Part shown: in pieces, positions 7,846 to 18,369 of the stretch
How the letters are laid out: each line of letters starts with the position of its first letter
Numbering within the stretch: position 1 is the stretch's first letter
Position numbers and translations under genes: made by a program
NCBI GenBank assembly: GCA_019186945.1
Contig: JABAQJ010000005.1
Coordinates: 186,001-250,000, forward strand
DNA length: 64,000 bases
Direction: 5' to 3'
Source: Gemmatimonadaceae bacterium
Lineage (GTDB): Bacteria; Gemmatimonadota; Gemmatimonadetes; Gemmatimonadales; Gemmatimonadaceae
The notes under the pieces: model-generated
What the model was told of the DNA's origin: nothing
The model's database searches: none
What the model saw: the letters and a program-made list of their open reading frames with translations, nothing else

Positions 7846-10173
7846 ATGAGCGGCACAGATGCAGGCATGCGAATCGGCAAGGTCGGTGTGATCGGCGCGG
7901 GCGCGATGGGCAGCGGTATCGCTGCTCTCGTTGCTTCTGCGGGAGTCCCGGTTCTCCTCCTCGACGTCCCTGGTGACCAGGACCGCGACGGCCCAGCGCG
8001 TCGCGCCCTGGAACGATCGTTGAAAGCGCGTCCTGCGCCATTCATGGATGCCTCGCAGGCCGTCATCGTGGAAGTGGGAAACACGGCCGACGACCTCGAT
8101 CGGCTCGCAGAGTGCGATTGGGTCGTCGAGGCAATCGTCGAACAGCTCGAACCGAAACAGGCGTTGTTCGCGCAAATCGAGGGAATCGTCGGGCCCGCCG
8201 CGATCATCTCCTCGAATACTTCCGGGATCCCGATTCGGCTTCTGCTCGATGGGCGCAGCGATCAGTTCTGCACGCGGTTCCTCGGCACGCATTTCTTCAA
8301 CCCGCCGAGGTACATGCACCTGCTGGAACTGGTTCCGACCGGGCGGACGTCTCCGGACGTCACACTCGCCATGCGAACGTTCGCAGAACGCTTCCTGGGC
8401 AAGGGCGTGGTGATTGCGAAGGATGTACCTGGGTTCATCGCCAACCGGCTGGGCCTGTTCGGGATGGTGAGAACGCTTCGCCTGATGGAGCGCTTCGAGC
8501 TGACCATCGATCAGGTAGACGCCCTGACGGGGACGCTCGTCGGGCGCCCGAAGTCCGCCACGTTCCGCACTGGCGATATCTCCGGCCTCGATGTGCTGGC
8601 GCATGTTGCCGATGGCATGTCTCGCACGACAGGCGAGGACTTCTCGCTCCCGACATGGGTTCATTATCTTATCGGCAAGGGACATGTTGGTGAGAAGGCA
8701 GGGCGCGGCTTCTACACGAAGACCGGGACGGACATACTTACGTACGACTGGAAACGCGGGGAGTATGCTCCACAGCAACCCGCCGAGTTCCCTGAACTCA
8801 GCTTCCTTCGCGAGCGACCCCTTGCCGGCCGGCTCAAGGGCCTGACGACCGCGGGTGGAGCCGCCGCTGAGTTCTTGCGTTGCCAACTCGTCGATACGGC
8901 GTGGTACACGCTACAGCACGCACCGGAATTGTCCCCGGACATCGTGTCCGTGGATCGAGCGCTGGAATGGGGATATGGCTGGGAGCGGGGCCCGTTCTGG
9001 CAGTACGATGCGCTGGGAGTGCAGTTCCTGCGGTCGGCGTTCGAGGAGGCGAAGAAGACAGAACCACCTCTCATGCAGGTCGCGAGGGAGGGTTTTTATC
9101 GCGAATTGAACAGCGGGCTACGGCAGCTTACGCTGGCGGGCACCTACGCGCCGGTCGACGAGATTCCCGGGCTGATAGAGCCGGCAGCAGTGCGCCGCCG
9201 GCTTGGCGACGTGGAATCGAACGACGACGCGGCACTTCTCGATCTTGGGGACGGGGTGCTGCTGCTCGAGTTCCGCGCCAAGATGAATACCTTGGGTCCA
9301 GGGGTCTTTCTGCTGCTGGAGGCTGCCGAGCAGCGAGTCCGTCACGACGGCTTCGCCGGACTGGTGATTGGAAATGCCGATCCACGCACGTTTTCGGCAG
9401 GAGCGAACTTGTCCGGGCTCCTTCGTCGGGCACAGGCCGGGGAGTGGGCCGCAGTCGATGCAGGAGTGCGGGCATTTCAGGAGGGTGTGACGAGTCTGTC
9501 GCGTTTCGCCTTCCCCACGGTGGTCGCGCCATTCGGTCTGACGTTAGGCGGTGGGGCGGAGTTAGCCTTGTACGCGCCGCTCGTCCAGGCGCACGCCGAG
9601 CTTCATATGGGGCTGGTGGAGGTTGGTGTGGGACTAGTGCCGGCGGGTGGCGGAACGGCAGCGTTGTTGCAACGCTTTTCGCGCGACTTGGAAGCGTACC
9701 CCGAAGCGGATCCGTTCGAGGGGGTACGACGCGCCTTTCAGCTCATTACCATGGGAACGACCAGCACCAGTGCTCATGAGGCGAAGCGCCTGGGCCTTCT
9801 GCGGACGTCCGATCGTGTGACCATGAATCGCGACCGACTCCTTGCCGAGGCAAAGGCGAGGGTTCTTGATCTTGCCGGTGACTATGCGGCACCGCTTCCC
9901 GTGCGCGTTCGCGGGCTTGGCCGCGAAGCGTTAGGTAACCTGGAATACGCTGTGTGGGCCATGCAGGAGGCGCGGCGCATCACTGCCCACGACGCGCTGA
10001 TCGGCAAGCGGGTGGCCTTGGTCCTGTCCGGCGGCGACGGTCCGCCGCGGGATCTGTCGCTACAAGATCTGCTCGACCTGGAGCGCGAGGCGTTCCTCTC
10101 GTTGCTGGGGACGAGCGCCACCCAAGAGCGAATCGCCCACATGCTGGCCACTGGTCGGCCGCTCCGGAACTGA
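7846..10173 (+). CDS. fadN: 3-hydroxyacyl-CoA dehydrogenase / enoyl-CoA hydratase fusion (FadN type)
   Basis: Beta-oxidation enzyme of about 775 residues. The N-terminus has the NAD-binding Rossmann motif [13 protein letters not shown], followed by the 3HCDH domain ([38 protein letters not shown]). The C-terminal third is a crotonase domain with the oxyanion loop [12 protein letters not shown] and the Glu-containing [17 protein letters not shown]. The order dehydrogenase-then-hydratase is that of Bacillus FadN, the reverse of E. coli FadB. A thiolase gene follows after 23 bases, forming the usual fadN-fadA operon. Start choice is uncertain among GTG 7822, ATG 7846 and ATG 7867; the last is nearest to the Rossmann strand. 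Confidence 0.93.
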   Translation: MSGTDAGMRIGKVGVIGAGAMGSGIAALVASAGVPVLLLDVPGDQDRDGPARRALERSLKARPAPFMDASQAVIVEVGNTADDLDRLAECDWVVEAIVEQLEPKQALFAQIEGIVGPAAIISSNTSGIPIRLLLDGRSDQFCTRFLGTHFFNPPRYMHLLELVPTGRTSPDVTLAMRTFAERFLGKGVVIAKDVPGFIANRLGLFGMVRTLRLMERFELTIDQVDALTGTLVGRPKSATFRTGDISGLDVLAHVADGMSRTTGEDFSLPTWVHYLIGKGHVGEKAGRGFYTKTGTDILTYDWKRGEYAPQQPAEFPELSFLRERPLAGRLKGLTTAGGAAAEFLRCQLVDTAWYTLQHAPELSPDIVSVDRALEWGYGWERGPFWQYDALGVQFLRSAFEEAKKTEPPLMQVAREGFYRELNSGLRQLTLAGTYAPVDEIPGLIEPAAVRRRLGDVESNDDAALLDLGDGVLLLEFRAKMNTLGPGVFLLLEAAEQRVRHDGFAGLVIGNADPRTFSAGANLSGLLRRAQAGEWAAVDAGVRAFQEGVTSLSRFAFPTVVAPFGLTLGGGAELALYAPLVQAHAELHMGLVEVGVGLVPAGGGTAALLQRFSRDLEAYPEADPFEGVRRAFQLITMGTTSTSAHEAKRLGLLRTSDRVTMNRDRLLAEAKARVLDLAGDYAAPLPVRVRGLGREALGNLEYAVWAMQEARRITAHDALIGKRVALVLSGGDGPPRDLSLQDLLDLEREAFLSLLGTSATQERIAHMLATGRPLRN

Positions 10174-10196
10174 GCGGCGTACGAGGAGACGTACTC

Positions 10197-11366
10197 ATGC
10201 AAGAGGTTGTGGTGGTAAGCGCCGTTCGAACCCCGGTCGGCCGAGGGAAGTTGGATGGGTCGCTGGCGAACGTACATCCGATCGATCTGTCCGCGCTGGT
10301 TATCCAGGAAGCCGTCAAGCGTGCGGACATCGACCCGCGGACAATTGACGACGTCATTTGGGGGTGCGCGATGCCGGAGGGATCGCAGGGTCTGAACGTG
10401 GCTCGGCTGGCGGCGCTGCGGGCGCGACTTCCGGTGGAGGTGCCAGCGTGCACGGTCAATCGTTTCTGCTCGTCGGGTCTGCAGACGGTTGCCATGGGCG
10501 CGCAGGCGATCCTGAGCGGGATGGCTGACGTGGTGCTGACCGGTGGCGTCGAGATGATGAGCCAGGTACCGATGTCCGGCTACCACACGCGGCTGCATCC
10601 GGACATGACGGAAGCGATGATCGCGATGGGGCTCACGGCTGAGCGCGTCGCCGAGCGATGGCATGTTTCGCGAGAGGACCAGGATGCGTACGCATTCGAC
10701 AGCCAGCGGAAGGCGGCGGATGCCTTGGCGCGAGATGTATTCCACGAAGAAATCGTCCCTGTTCCCGTCCAGCGCGTCGAGTGGAACGGCGCATCGAAGA
10801 CCGTGAGCGAAGGATTGTTTGCTCGCGACGAACTGGTTCGCAGCGACACCACGATCGAACGACTGGCAAAGCTCCCGCCGGCGTTCAAGCTGAACGGCAG
10901 CGTTACGGCTGGTAACTCCAGTCCCTACTCGGACGGCGCGGCGGCGGTGCTCCTGATGAGCGCCAATCGTGCCGCTGCGCTCGGGGTCCGGCCGTTGGCG
11001 CAGTTCGTCACCTTCGCCGTAGCCGGCGTTGCGCCTGACGTAATGGGCGTCGGACCCATTCGCGCGGTGCCGAAGGCGCTGTCGCGCGCAGGACTGACGA
11101 TGGCCGATCTCACGCTGATCGAGTTCAATGAGGCGTTCGCATCCCAGGCGCTCGCGGTCGCACGCGAACTCGGCATGCCGGGCGAACGTACCAACGTCAA
11201 CGGCGGAGCGATCGCCCTCGGTCATCCGTTAGGCGCGACCGGCGCGAAGCTGACGACGCAATTGCTTCACGAACTGCATCGCCGCGGAGGTGGGCATGGC
11301 CTGGTAACGATGTGCATCGGCGGTGGAATGGGGGCGGCGGGCATCTTTCGCGTGGACGCCTCGTAG
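10197..11366 (+). CDS. fadA: Acetyl-CoA acyltransferase (thiolase)
   Basis: 389 residues, full thiolase length. It cleaves 3-ketoacyl-CoA to acetyl-CoA in the last beta-oxidation step. Catalytic residues are visible: the nucleophilic Cys in [10 protein letters not shown], the His in [11 protein letters not shown] and the second Cys in [22 protein letters not shown] is also typical. A good ribosome site GAGGAG (10183-10188) lies eight bases before the ATG, which rejects the longer in-frame extension into fadN. It is co-transcribed with fadN and followed by a convergent SDR gene. Confidence 0.95.
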   Translation: MQEVVVVSAVRTPVGRGKLDGSLANVHPIDLSALVIQEAVKRADIDPRTIDDVIWGCAMPEGSQGLNVARLAALRARLPVEVPACTVNRFCSSGLQTVAMGAQAILSGMADVVLTGGVEMMSQVPMSGYHTRLHPDMTEAMIAMGLTAERVAERWHVSREDQDAYAFDSQRKAADALARDVFHEEIVPVPVQRVEWNGASKTVSEGLFARDELVRSDTTIERLAKLPPAFKLNGSVTAGNSSPYSDGAAAVLLMSANRAAALGVRPLAQFVTFAVAGVAPDVMGVGPIRAVPKALSRAGLTMADLTLIEFNEAFASQALAVARELGMPGERTNVNGGAIALGHPLGATGAKLTTQLLHELHRRGGGHGLVTMCIGGGMGAAGIFRVDAS

Positions 11367-11382
11367 CCGCATTCCGATCGTT

Positions 11383-12192
11383 TTACCGGGTTCCCGCGTC
11401 GGGCCCTTGCCGGATCGTCGCGAACTGGTCGCGAATCATGAACCCCCCGTCGACGACATACCAGGCGCCCGTACAGAACCGGGCCCGGTCACTGCAGAGA
11501 AAGACCGCCATCTCGGCGACCTCGTCGGCCTCACCCCAGCGCGGAATGGGTTGCTGCGCCCGAATCGAGGCGCTGAGCCGTTCGTTCGTCCAGAGCGCAG
11601 CGCTGAAGTCCGTCCTGATGAAGCCGGGGCATAGCGCGTTCGCGCGCACGTTGTAGCACCCCCACTCGCGCGCCATAACCTGAGTCAGCGAGATCAGGGC
11701 GGCCTTGCTCACACTGTAAGTTCCAAGGCCCGACTCCGGCGATAGCCCGGCGACACTCGAAACGTTCAGCACGACTCCGCCACCGCGCGCCTTCATGGAT
11801 GCGAGGGCGCGCTTGCCGATCTCGAATGGCGCCTTGAGATTCACGGCCATGATTTTGTCGAACGCCTCGGTCGATGTCTCGGCCAGCGGACCGAAGACGG
11901 GATTGGTGGCCGCGTTGTTCACGAGGATGTCGATCCCGCCTGTCAGATCAATCGCGCGATCGACCATGGCCATCGCTTCATCCATCCGGCCGACGTTCGC
12001 CAGCACCCCATGGGCAGAGATGCCGCTGGCACGCAAGTCGTTGACGGCGGCACTAACCGCTGGTTCCTTCCGCGACGAGACCACAACCGTCGCTCCGGCG
12101 GAACCCAGACCGCGAGCGATCGCCAGGCCGATCCCGCGAGTCCCTCCGGTTATTAGGGCCGTCCTGCCCTCCAAGTTGGTAGTGTCAGACAC
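11383..12192 (-). CDS. Short-chain dehydrogenase/reductase (SDR)
   Basis: A 269-residue classical SDR. The cofactor loop is [13 protein letters not shown], the NNAG-equivalent is LVNNAATNP, and the active site has Ser ([11 protein letters not shown]) with YSVSKAALI (YxxxK). The C-terminus ends with a typical [14 protein letters not shown] segment. I place the start at the GTG at 12192 ([13 protein letters not shown]), which gives normal family length; an open extension upstream to 12336 adds 48 unlikely residues. It is divergent from icd. The substrate is unknown; 3-oxoacyl or polyol reduction would fit the neighbourhood. Confidence 0.88.
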   Translation of the reverse strand: MSDTTNLEGRTALITGGTRGIGLAIARGLGSAGATVVVSSRKEPAVSAAVNDLRASGISAHGVLANVGRMDEAMAMVDRAIDLTGGIDILVNNAATNPVFGPLAETSTEAFDKIMAVNLKAPFEIGKRALASMKARGGGVVLNVSSVAGLSPESGLGTYSVSKAALISLTQVMAREWGCYNVRANALCPGFIRTDFSAALWTNERLSASIRAQQPIPRWGEADEVAEMAVFLCSDRARFCTGAWYVVDGGFMIRDQFATIRQGPDAGTR

Positions 12193-12351
12193 GTCTCGAC
12201 TCAGGTATGGTTGATAAGACGCACAGGAATGTCCCGCGCCCAACTCTGGCACGAGCGGATCGGAACGCAAGAGGCACACGTCGGGCAGTGCGGCCGTTGT
12301 TACGGCGGCGTAGCTTTGCCGACACCCTTTCCTCATCCGTCTTCATCCGCC

Positions 12352-13569
12352 ATGACCCAGACCGCGACACCGATCACCATGCACGACGGCGCACTGCATG
12401 TACCCGACACCCCAGTCATTCCCTTCATCGAGGGGGACGGGACAGGACCGGATATCTGGAATGCATCGCGAACCGTCTTCGACAGTGCTATCGCCAAGGC
12501 ATACGGCGGCAACCGAAGGATCGAGTGGCGCGAGGTTCTGGCTGGCGAGAAGGCGATGACCACGCGCGGATCCTACCTGCCAAGCGAAACGCTCGACATC
12601 ATCAGAGAGCACCTCGTCGCCATCAAGGGCCCGCTCGGCACGCCCGTTGGCGGGGGTATTCGATCGTTGAACGTCGCCTTGAGGCAGGAACTGGACTTGT
12701 TCGCGTGCGTTCGCCCAGTCCGGTATTTCGATGGCGTTCCCTCGCCCGTCAAGCGCCCGCAGGACGTGGACATGGTGATATTCCGCGAAAACACGGAGGA
12801 CATCTACGCTGGCGTGGAGTGGGCCGCAGGCACACCCGACGTCCAGAAGGTGGTGAACTTCCTTCGCACCGACATGGGCGTTACGAAGATCCGGTTCCCG
12901 GAGACGAGCGGTATCGGCATCAAGCCGATATCCAGGGAAGGCACAGCGCGGCTCGTTCGCTCGACGATCCAGTACGCGCTGCAGCGACAGGCCCCAAGCG
13001 TCACGCTCGTGCACAAGGGCAACATCATGAAGTACACGGAGGGAGCGTTCCGCGACTGGGGATATCAGGTAGCGCGCGAAGAATTCGGCGCGGAAGTCAT
13101 CGACACGGGACCATGGTGCAGGCTACCTAACGGGATGGTGATCAAGGACGCCATCGCCGACGCGTTCCTTCAGCAGATCCTGACGCGCCCAACCGAGTAC
13201 AGCGTCATCGCGACGCCCAACCTGAATGGCGACTACATCTCCGATGCGCTGGCGGCTCAGGTCGGCGGCATCGGGATCGCACCCGGTGCCAACATCAACT
13301 ACCTCACGGGGCACGCAATATTCGAGGCCACACACGGGACCGCCCCCAAGTATGCCAACCAGGACAAGGTCAATCCGGGCTCGTTGATCCTGTCGGGTGA
13401 GATGATGCTGCGCTACATGGGTTGGAACGAGGCCGCGGATCTGGTAATCGCGTCGCTGGAGAAGACGATCCGGCAGAAGCGCGTCACGTACGACTTCGAG
13501 CGGATGATGGAGGGCGCAACCCTCATGAGCTGCTCAGGGTTCGCGCGGGCGATGGTCGAGAACATGTGA
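12352..13569 (+). CDS. icd: NADP-dependent isocitrate dehydrogenase
   Basis: A 405-residue TCA-cycle enzyme converting isocitrate to 2-oxoglutarate. It closely follows the bacterial dimeric type: [15 protein letters not shown] at the N-terminus, [27 protein letters not shown] (substrate loop with the Ser phosphorylated in E. coli), [24 protein letters not shown], and [19 protein letters not shown] for cofactor and metal binding. The ATG at 12352 begins a normal-length N-terminus; an open extension to 12211 is rejected because it reads as unrelated low-conservation sequence. It is convergent with the CocE-type hydrolase. Confidence 0.96.
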   Translation: MTQTATPITMHDGALHVPDTPVIPFIEGDGTGPDIWNASRTVFDSAIAKAYGGNRRIEWREVLAGEKAMTTRGSYLPSETLDIIREHLVAIKGPLGTPVGGGIRSLNVALRQELDLFACVRPVRYFDGVPSPVKRPQDVDMVIFRENTEDIYAGVEWAAGTPDVQKVVNFLRTDMGVTKIRFPETSGIGIKPISREGTARLVRSTIQYALQRQAPSVTLVHKGNIMKYTEGAFRDWGYQVAREEFGAEVIDTGPWCRLPNGMVIKDAIADAFLQQILTRPTEYSVIATPNLNGDYISDALAAQVGGIGIAPGANINYLTGHAIFEATHGTAPKYANQDKVNPGSLILSGEMMLRYMGWNEAADLVIASLEKTIRQKRVTYDFERMMEGATLMSCSGFARAMVENM

Positions 13570-13601
13570 TGGCGTTCCAGTTCGAGCGCGAGGACGTTGC
13601 T

Positions 13602-15614
13602 TCACGGAACGACGCTGGTAACGAGCGGCAATGAAATGCGCGACGGATACGCCGATGAACGGTAGACCTTGTGCTCGGCCCTGATGAAGTCGCTCTCCCT
13701 GGCCTCGAAGATGTTCGGAACGAATCGCTGCGGGTTGCGATCGATCAGGGGGAACCAGGTGCTTTGAACCTGCACCATGATGCGGTGTCCCTTCCTGAAC
13801 GTGTATGATTGCGTGTGCAGGTCGATCGTAAATGCTGTCACCCTGTTGGGCACGAGGGCCGTCGGTTTCTCGAAGCTTCTGTGGTATCGTCCACGCATCA
13901 CGTCGTTGGCGACCATGAACTCGTAGCCGTTCATTTTCGGGTCGGCTGCCCCGGACTCGGGGTAAACGTCGATCAGCTTCACGATCCAGTCGGCATCGCT
14001 GCCGGATGTGGCGGCGTGGAGTGTGACGGTGAGATCGCCGGCGATCGTGAGATCGTCGTCGAGAACGCTCGTGCTCCAGCTAACCACGTCGGCGCGATTG
14101 TCGACGAAGCGTTGATCCTCCGTCAACCACGTGGACCAGCCGGAACCGCGTGGGTCGTAGGTTGCTTGTATCGGGCGCTGGCGATACGGGACTGGATGCG
14201 CCGGGTCTGAGACGTAGGCGTCGTACTGACGCGCGGCGATCGCGGGAGGTTGCTTCGGCGGCGCGTCGAACGACAGGGTGCCATTCTCGCGAAAGTAGAG
14301 GTTGCGCGCCGAAACGCCTGTTCTGGGTGGCCATGCGTCGTAAGTCCGCCAGCGGTTGGCTCCAGCCTCGAAGGTGGTGGCCTCGGCCAACGCGAGCTTG
14401 CCTTTCTCGTGCAGGTAGAACGCGAAGAACGGCGCCATCAGCGAATCCCGAAAGAACCGGGCCGTCGGCTGCTCGAACTTGATGTTGCCTAACGAACTCC
14501 CTTCGCCACGCATCCAACCGCCGTGGTTCCATGGACCGACGACGAGAAAGTTCAGGTTCTTCCTATCGTGCTTCTCCAGCTCGCGGTAGATCGTTATCGG
14601 GCCATAGAAGTCTTCCTGGTCCCACCACCCGGCGACGTTCAACGTGGGGACGTTGACCGTGGTGAGGTACTGGCGCATCGCCTGGCGCTGCCAGAACTCA
14701 TCGTAGTTGGGACGTCTCGAAAAGTCGTTCCACGTGGGGATCGTTTCGTGGAGGATCTTGCGGTTCACATTCGCGAGTGACCCGAGCTTCAGGTACCAGG
14801 CATACGTGTCATACGTATCGAACTTGAACTGCTCGACGTCCTTCCCCGACTCCATCATGGTGGCGTATTCGAAGCCGTAGCTAAGACGGAATGCGCCCTG
14901 GTGATGGAAGTCGTCTCCCATCCACATGTCGGCGGGGGATGCCTGTGGCGACACCGCACGAAGGGCCGGGTGCGGATCGAGCATGGCCATGGCGGTGAGC
15001 CAGCCAGGATAGGAGACGCCAGTCATCCCCACGCGCCCGTTGTTGCGATCGACATTCGCGAGGAGCCATGCGATCGAGTCGTACGCATCCGTGCTCTCAT
15101 CGATTGCCTCCGGGTCGTTACGGTTCGGCCGCGGCGGACGGAGCATAACGAACTGGCCCTCAGACTTGAACTTGCCGCGGATGTCCTGGAAGACGAAGAT
15201 GTAGCCGTCGCGTACCAGGAAGTCATACCCTCGCTCCACCCTCGTCGAACTGGTGCCGCCGATGCCGTACGGAGTGCGGACGAACATGAAAGGGAGCGGA
15301 GCGCTCTGGGTCCTAGGGATGAAGATCCGGGTGTATAGCCGGACGCCGTCACGCATCGGGATCATGGCCTCCCGAAGGGTGAAGACCGAATCGACATACT
15401 GTGGAGGACGGGAACTCGCACTGGCAGTTCTCGGACGCTCACCGGGCAAGGCATTGGCGCGGAGGGCAGGCGCCAGAACGGTCATGCAGAGCAACACCAG
15501 GACACGGGCTGAAATGCCATGGTGACGGCGACGCTCCCATGGAGCCGTATCTTGTTTTTCGGGGGGGGGGACCCCGACATCCGCAGCCATTCGACCGTTC
15601 AGGGCTTCTCGCAT
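13602..15614 (-). CDS. CocE/NonD family hydrolase (X-Pro dipeptidyl-peptidase-like), exported
   Basis: About 670 residues. The alpha/beta-hydrolase core has MIPMRDGVRLYTRIFIP at the start, the nucleophile motif GMTGVSYPGW, and the catalytic His in VGPWNHGGWM. The C-terminal jelly-roll begins near DDDLTIAGDLTVTLHAATSGSDADWIVKLIDVYP. Together they define the CocE/NonD and X-Pro DPAP fold, acting on esters or proline peptides. A signal segment (RVLVLLCMTVLAPALRANA) indicates export. I choose the ATG at 15614 because GGAG lies nine bases upstream. A run of ten cytosines sits between this start and the signal core, so the N-terminus is uncertain. The stop is 32 bases from the convergent icd stop. 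Confidence 0.85.
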   Translation of the reverse strand: MREALNGRMAADVGVPPPEKQDTAPWERRRHHGISARVLVLLCMTVLAPALRANALPGERPRTASASSRPPQYVDSVFTLREAMIPMRDGVRLYTRIFIPRTQSAPLPFMFVRTPYGIGGTSSTRVERGYDFLVRDGYIFVFQDIRGKFKSEGQFVMLRPPRPNRNDPEAIDESTDAYDSIAWLLANVDRNNGRVGMTGVSYPGWLTAMAMLDPHPALRAVSPQASPADMWMGDDFHHQGAFRLSYGFEYATMMESGKDVEQFKFDTYDTYAWYLKLGSLANVNRKILHETIPTWNDFSRRPNYDEFWQRQAMRQYLTTVNVPTLNVAGWWDQEDFYGPITIYRELEKHDRKNLNFLVVGPWNHGGWMRGEGSSLGNIKFEQPTARFFRDSLMAPFFAFYLHEKGKLALAEATTFEAGANRWRTYDAWPPRTGVSARNLYFRENGTLSFDAPPKQPPAIAARQYDAYVSDPAHPVPYRQRPIQATYDPRGSGWSTWLTEDQRFVDNRADVVSWSTSVLDDDLTIAGDLTVTLHAATSGSDADWIVKLIDVYPESGAADPKMNGYEFMVANDVMRGRYHRSFEKPTALVPNRVTAFTIDLHTQSYTFRKGHRIMVQVQSTWFPLIDRNPQRFVPNIFEARESDFIRAEHKVYRSSAYPSRISLPLVTSVVP
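15561..15570. repeat. Homopolymer run of ten G (C on the coding strand)
   Basis: Ten consecutive guanines on the + strand lie inside the 5' coding part of the CocE/NonD hydrolase, between its likely start codon and its signal peptide. A one-base change here would alter the reading frame entering the signal peptide. Confidence 0.9.
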
Positions 15615-15731
15615 TCGCGTGCACTCCAGGAACCAGTTGATGACGTCCACTCCTGCGTGCGGTCCGCGCTCAGACGATCGCCGCCCGCTGGTTCGTGCGA
15701 CCAGATCCACCCCCCTCACGTATCCAACACA

Positions 15732-16106
15732 TCAGATCGCTGCCACTGCCTGTATCTCGATCTGATATCCGTAATGCAGATCCTTGACCGGCACCATCGC
15801 TCGCGCGGGACGGTGGGCCCCCATGATGCGCGCGTACACGGCATTGACTTCACTCCATAACGAGATGTCCGAGACGTAGACCGTCATCTGGACCACGCGA
15901 TACAGGTCACTGCCCGCCGCTCGAAGGACTGCCTCCACGTTCCGCAACGTCTGCTCAGTCTGTTCCGCGATCGACCCGACGCGATGCTCCCGCTGTCCCG
16001 GCACGATCGGGAGTTGACCCGCCACGAAAACGAAGCCGTTGTGCACGACGCCTTGCGCGTAGTGCCCGCCTGGAGCCGGCGCCAACTCGGTCGAAATGAA
16101 CTGCAT
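15732..16106 (-). CDS. ridA: RidA/YjgF family enamine deaminase
   Basis: 124 residues, the normal length for the Rid family, which hydrolyses reactive enamine/imine intermediates of amino-acid catabolism. Typical features: HYAQGVVHNGFVFVAGQLPI near the N-terminus, the TLRNVEAVLRAAGSDLYRVVQMTVYVSDI helix-strand block, and the active-site Arg in HRPARAMVPV near residue 105. It lies 30 bases after fumarylacetoacetase on the same strand, in the middle of a minus-strand cluster. Members outside the RidA core can have other roles in aromatic or amino-acid degradation, which would fit this context. Confidence 0.9.
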   Translation of the reverse strand: MQFISTELAPAPGGHYAQGVVHNGFVFVAGQLPIVPGQREHRVGSIAEQTEQTLRNVEAVLRAAGSDLYRVVQMTVYVSDISLWSEVNAVYARIMGAHRPARAMVPVKDLHYGYQIEIQAVAAI

Positions 16107-16136
16107 GGCGTTTACCGGAAGAATGGTCGACGCACG

Positions 16137-17462
16137 TCAGCATGCCCCACGTATCGCTGGAAGTATCACACCGCGACATTCGCCGCAGCCGATCGCAACC
16201 GCGCCGTCTGCAGCACACTGCCCGCGCATAATGACTTCGTCACCGTCTTCAAGGAATCTGCGCGTCTCACCGGTCGGCAGCTCCACCGGCTCCGTACCCC
16301 GCCAGGTCAACTCCAGCAGGCAACCACGCGACTCGCGCTCGGGCCCGGAGACGGTGCCGCTCCCCAGCAAGTCGCCGGGCCCCAAGTTGCAGCCGGCACT
16401 CGTGTGGTGCGCCAGCAGCTGCGCCGGCGTCCAGTACAGGTCGCGCGCATTCCCGCATGACAGACGCACCGGCGCTATCCCAACCTCCCGCATCTTCGCA
16501 CTCTGCAACAGCACCTCGATCGTCAGATCGACTGCGCCCGTTCGCTGATCGCCGGCGTCGGCAAGATAGGGCAGTGGCTCGGGATCCCCAGCCGGTCGAG
16601 GCGACACTGACGTGCGGAATGGCTCGAGTGCCTCCATCGTCACGACCCAAGGCGAGACAGTTGTCGCGAAGCTCTTGGCCAGAAACGGCCCAAGCGGCTG
16701 GTATTCCCAGGCTTGAATGTCGCGGGCAGACCAGTCGTTCAGCAGACAGATACCGAAGATGTGCGCGGGCGCGTCAGCGATGCCGACGGGCTCTCCGAGA
16801 ACGTTCGCCTTGCCCACATAGAAACCGACTTCGGCCTCGTAATCCAGTCGCCTGCTTGGCCTCACGGTGGGAGCTGCGGCCCCTTCGTCTTTCGTCTGCC
16901 CGCGCGGGCGCCTGACCGGCGTGCCGCTCACCACAATGGACGACGCCCGTCCGTGGTACCCGATAGGAATCCACTTGTAGTTCGGCAGGAGCGGATTGTC
17001 GGGTCTCATCATGCGACCCACGTTGGTTGCATGATGCACGGAGGCGTAGAAATCGGTGTAGTCACCCACTGCGACGGGACGAAGCATGGTCACTTCGCCC
17101 GCCGCGTAGACCAAGCCGGCCGACTGCGCCCTCGCTCGCCTGCCCGTTTCCGTGTCGTGTCGCAGGAGATCGCTTGCCGCGTGGCGAATCGCACGACGCG
17201 CGTCGCCGCCCAACGTCATCAACGCGTTCAGCGAGGGTTGCCGCACGGCATGCGCGATGTCGCCGCCAGCCGATGCCCACAATCCGCGCGCGATCGCCGC
17301 CGAAAGGTCAAGAATGGAATCCCCGATGGCCACGCCAACGCGTCCCGCCTCCTCGGCAACTCGAAAAACGCCGAGCGGGAGATTCTGCACCGGGAAGTCC
17401 GTAGACGAGTTGGCACTCTCGATCCAGGAGCGTAAAGTCGGATCGTGCGTTGAATCGCGCAC
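16137..17462 (-). CDS. fahA: Fumarylacetoacetase
   Basis: About 441 residues. It hydrolyses fumarylacetoacetate to fumarate and acetoacetate, the last step of tyrosine/homogentisate breakdown. Every landmark of the family is present: an N-terminal SH3-like domain (SWIESANSSTDFPVQNLPLG), DYTDFYASVHHATNVG (metal Asp and catalytic His), LDYEAEVGFYVG (two metal Glu), NDWSARDIQAWEYQPLGPFLAKSF (metal Asp and active-site Lys) and a late HHTSAGCNLGPGDLLGSGTVSG. I take the GTG at 17462, four bases after the upstream stop, because a GGAGGT site precedes it; ATG starts at 17495 or 17555 would overlap the upstream gene. No homogentisate dioxygenase lies in the window. Confidence 0.94.
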   Translation of the reverse strand: MRDSTHDPTLRSWIESANSSTDFPVQNLPLGVFRVAEEAGRVGVAIGDSILDLSAAIARGLWASAGGDIAHAVRQPSLNALMTLGGDARRAIRHAASDLLRHDTETGRRARAQSAGLVYAAGEVTMLRPVAVGDYTDFYASVHHATNVGRMMRPDNPLLPNYKWIPIGYHGRASSIVVSGTPVRRPRGQTKDEGAAAPTVRPSRRLDYEAEVGFYVGKANVLGEPVGIADAPAHIFGICLLNDWSARDIQAWEYQPLGPFLAKSFATTVSPWVVTMEALEPFRTSVSPRPAGDPEPLPYLADAGDQRTGAVDLTIEVLLQSAKMREVGIAPVRLSCGNARDLYWTPAQLLAHHTSAGCNLGPGDLLGSGTVSGPERESRGCLLELTWRGTEPVELPTGETRRFLEDGDEVIMRGQCAADGAVAIGCGECRGVILPAIRGAC

Positions 17463-17466
17463 TCGG

Positions 17467-18369
17467 TTATCTACCTCCAAGGACAGCGAACTCATCGAGC
17501 GGCTCGCGGAACGAGCAGGAGCCGAATCCATGAAGTAGTGCGAGACGGAGCGCACGCACGTCGGCTACGGTGAAGCGCGAACCCCGCCAGCCGACATGAT
17601 CGTCACCGAACGAAAACGCAGCTGCGGACCGCTCGTCGAGGATCCGTGCGACGACGTCGGGCGCCTCGCCAGAGCGCGCCGCTGCCGCTGCCAGCAGCAG
17701 GTTTACGTAGCCGAACATCACTCCGACGTCTGCATCCAGAGCGTACGTCATCGGGTACGGCCCACGTATCGGATGATGCAATCCGGCCGTCGCCTTGAAA
17801 CCAACGGGAATCGCCGAACAAGTGACGATCGCATCCGCCAATTGACTGGGCGACGGAAAAGCGCTCTCGACCACACCGCCAGTCCGAATCTTCACGTATG
17901 CGCCATGGGACGCGACGGCCCGCGCAGTCGCGTCGAACTCCGATGTCAGCGGCAGCTCGACGTACATGAGCCGCGCATACTCCCGGATCGCGTCCAACTC
18001 GACGATCGCGTCTGGACTGGATGCCCTGGCTTCGATCGCATCGATGGTCCAGCCCGGAGGGGCTCCACGAAGAAACGTCTCCAGTTGCCCGACATCGTCT
18101 GCTAACGATGGGCCCGTCACCACGCTGAGACGCCACTCCAGGCGATCGCTCCCCGCCAGCTCCATCGCCACCTGCCGCAAGTTCCCAAGCTGCGAAACGG
18201 GCACCACGAAGCGGCCCAGGGCCCATGCGTCCGACCCCAAGGCATATCCCAGATAGTTGTGCGCTGCGTCAGCCATCCCCAGCGACGCCGGCGGATAGAG
18301 CCCGGCGTAGTCGATGGCCCCTTCGAGCAGCGCGCGACACGCCGGCACTGCCTGCGTGACAGTCGTCAT
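17467..18369 (-). CDS. Uncharacterised protein encoded next to fumarylacetoacetase
   Basis: 300 residues, no signal peptide or membrane segment. I do not recognise a family. The alternating strands and helices (RLMYVELPL, GAYVKIRTGGV, IPVGFKATAGLHHPIRG, VGVMFGYVNLLLAAAAA) suggest a TIM-barrel-like enzyme with candidate catalytic Lys and His residues in FKATAGLHHP. It is tightly sandwiched: its ATG overlaps the SET-gene stop (ATGA) and its own last codons carry the GGAGGT ribosome site for fumarylacetoacetase. This strongly suggests it works with that enzyme, perhaps in aromatic amino-acid catabolism, but that is inference. Confidence 0.8.
   Translation of the reverse strand: MTTVTQAVPACRALLEGAIDYAGLYPPASLGMADAAHNYLGYALGSDAWALGRFVVPVSQLGNLRQVAMELAGSDRLEWRLSVVTGPSLADDVGQLETFLRGAPPGWTIDAIEARASSPDAIVELDAIREYARLMYVELPLTSEFDATARAVASHGAYVKIRTGGVVESAFPSPSQLADAIVTCSAIPVGFKATAGLHHPIRGPYPMTYALDADVGVMFGYVNLLLAAAAARSGEAPDVVARILDERSAAAFSFGDDHVGWRGSRFTVADVRALRLALLHGFGSCSFREPLDEFAVLGGR

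Noticed and set aside
7777-8886. Antisense frame of about 369 codons opposite the N-terminus of fadN
   Set aside because: No domain and no start signal; it overlaps a clear Rossmann domain on the + strand.
9882-11225. Antisense frame of about 447 codons opposite fadN and fadA
   Set aside because: The + strand shows intact thiolase and crotonase motifs; the antisense translation is Arg/His-rich and featureless.
15531-15614. Frameshift or pseudogene call for the CocE/NonD hydrolase
   Set aside because: With ten C the frame is open from a start with GGAG through the signal peptide, so the gene can be intact; noted only as uncertainty.
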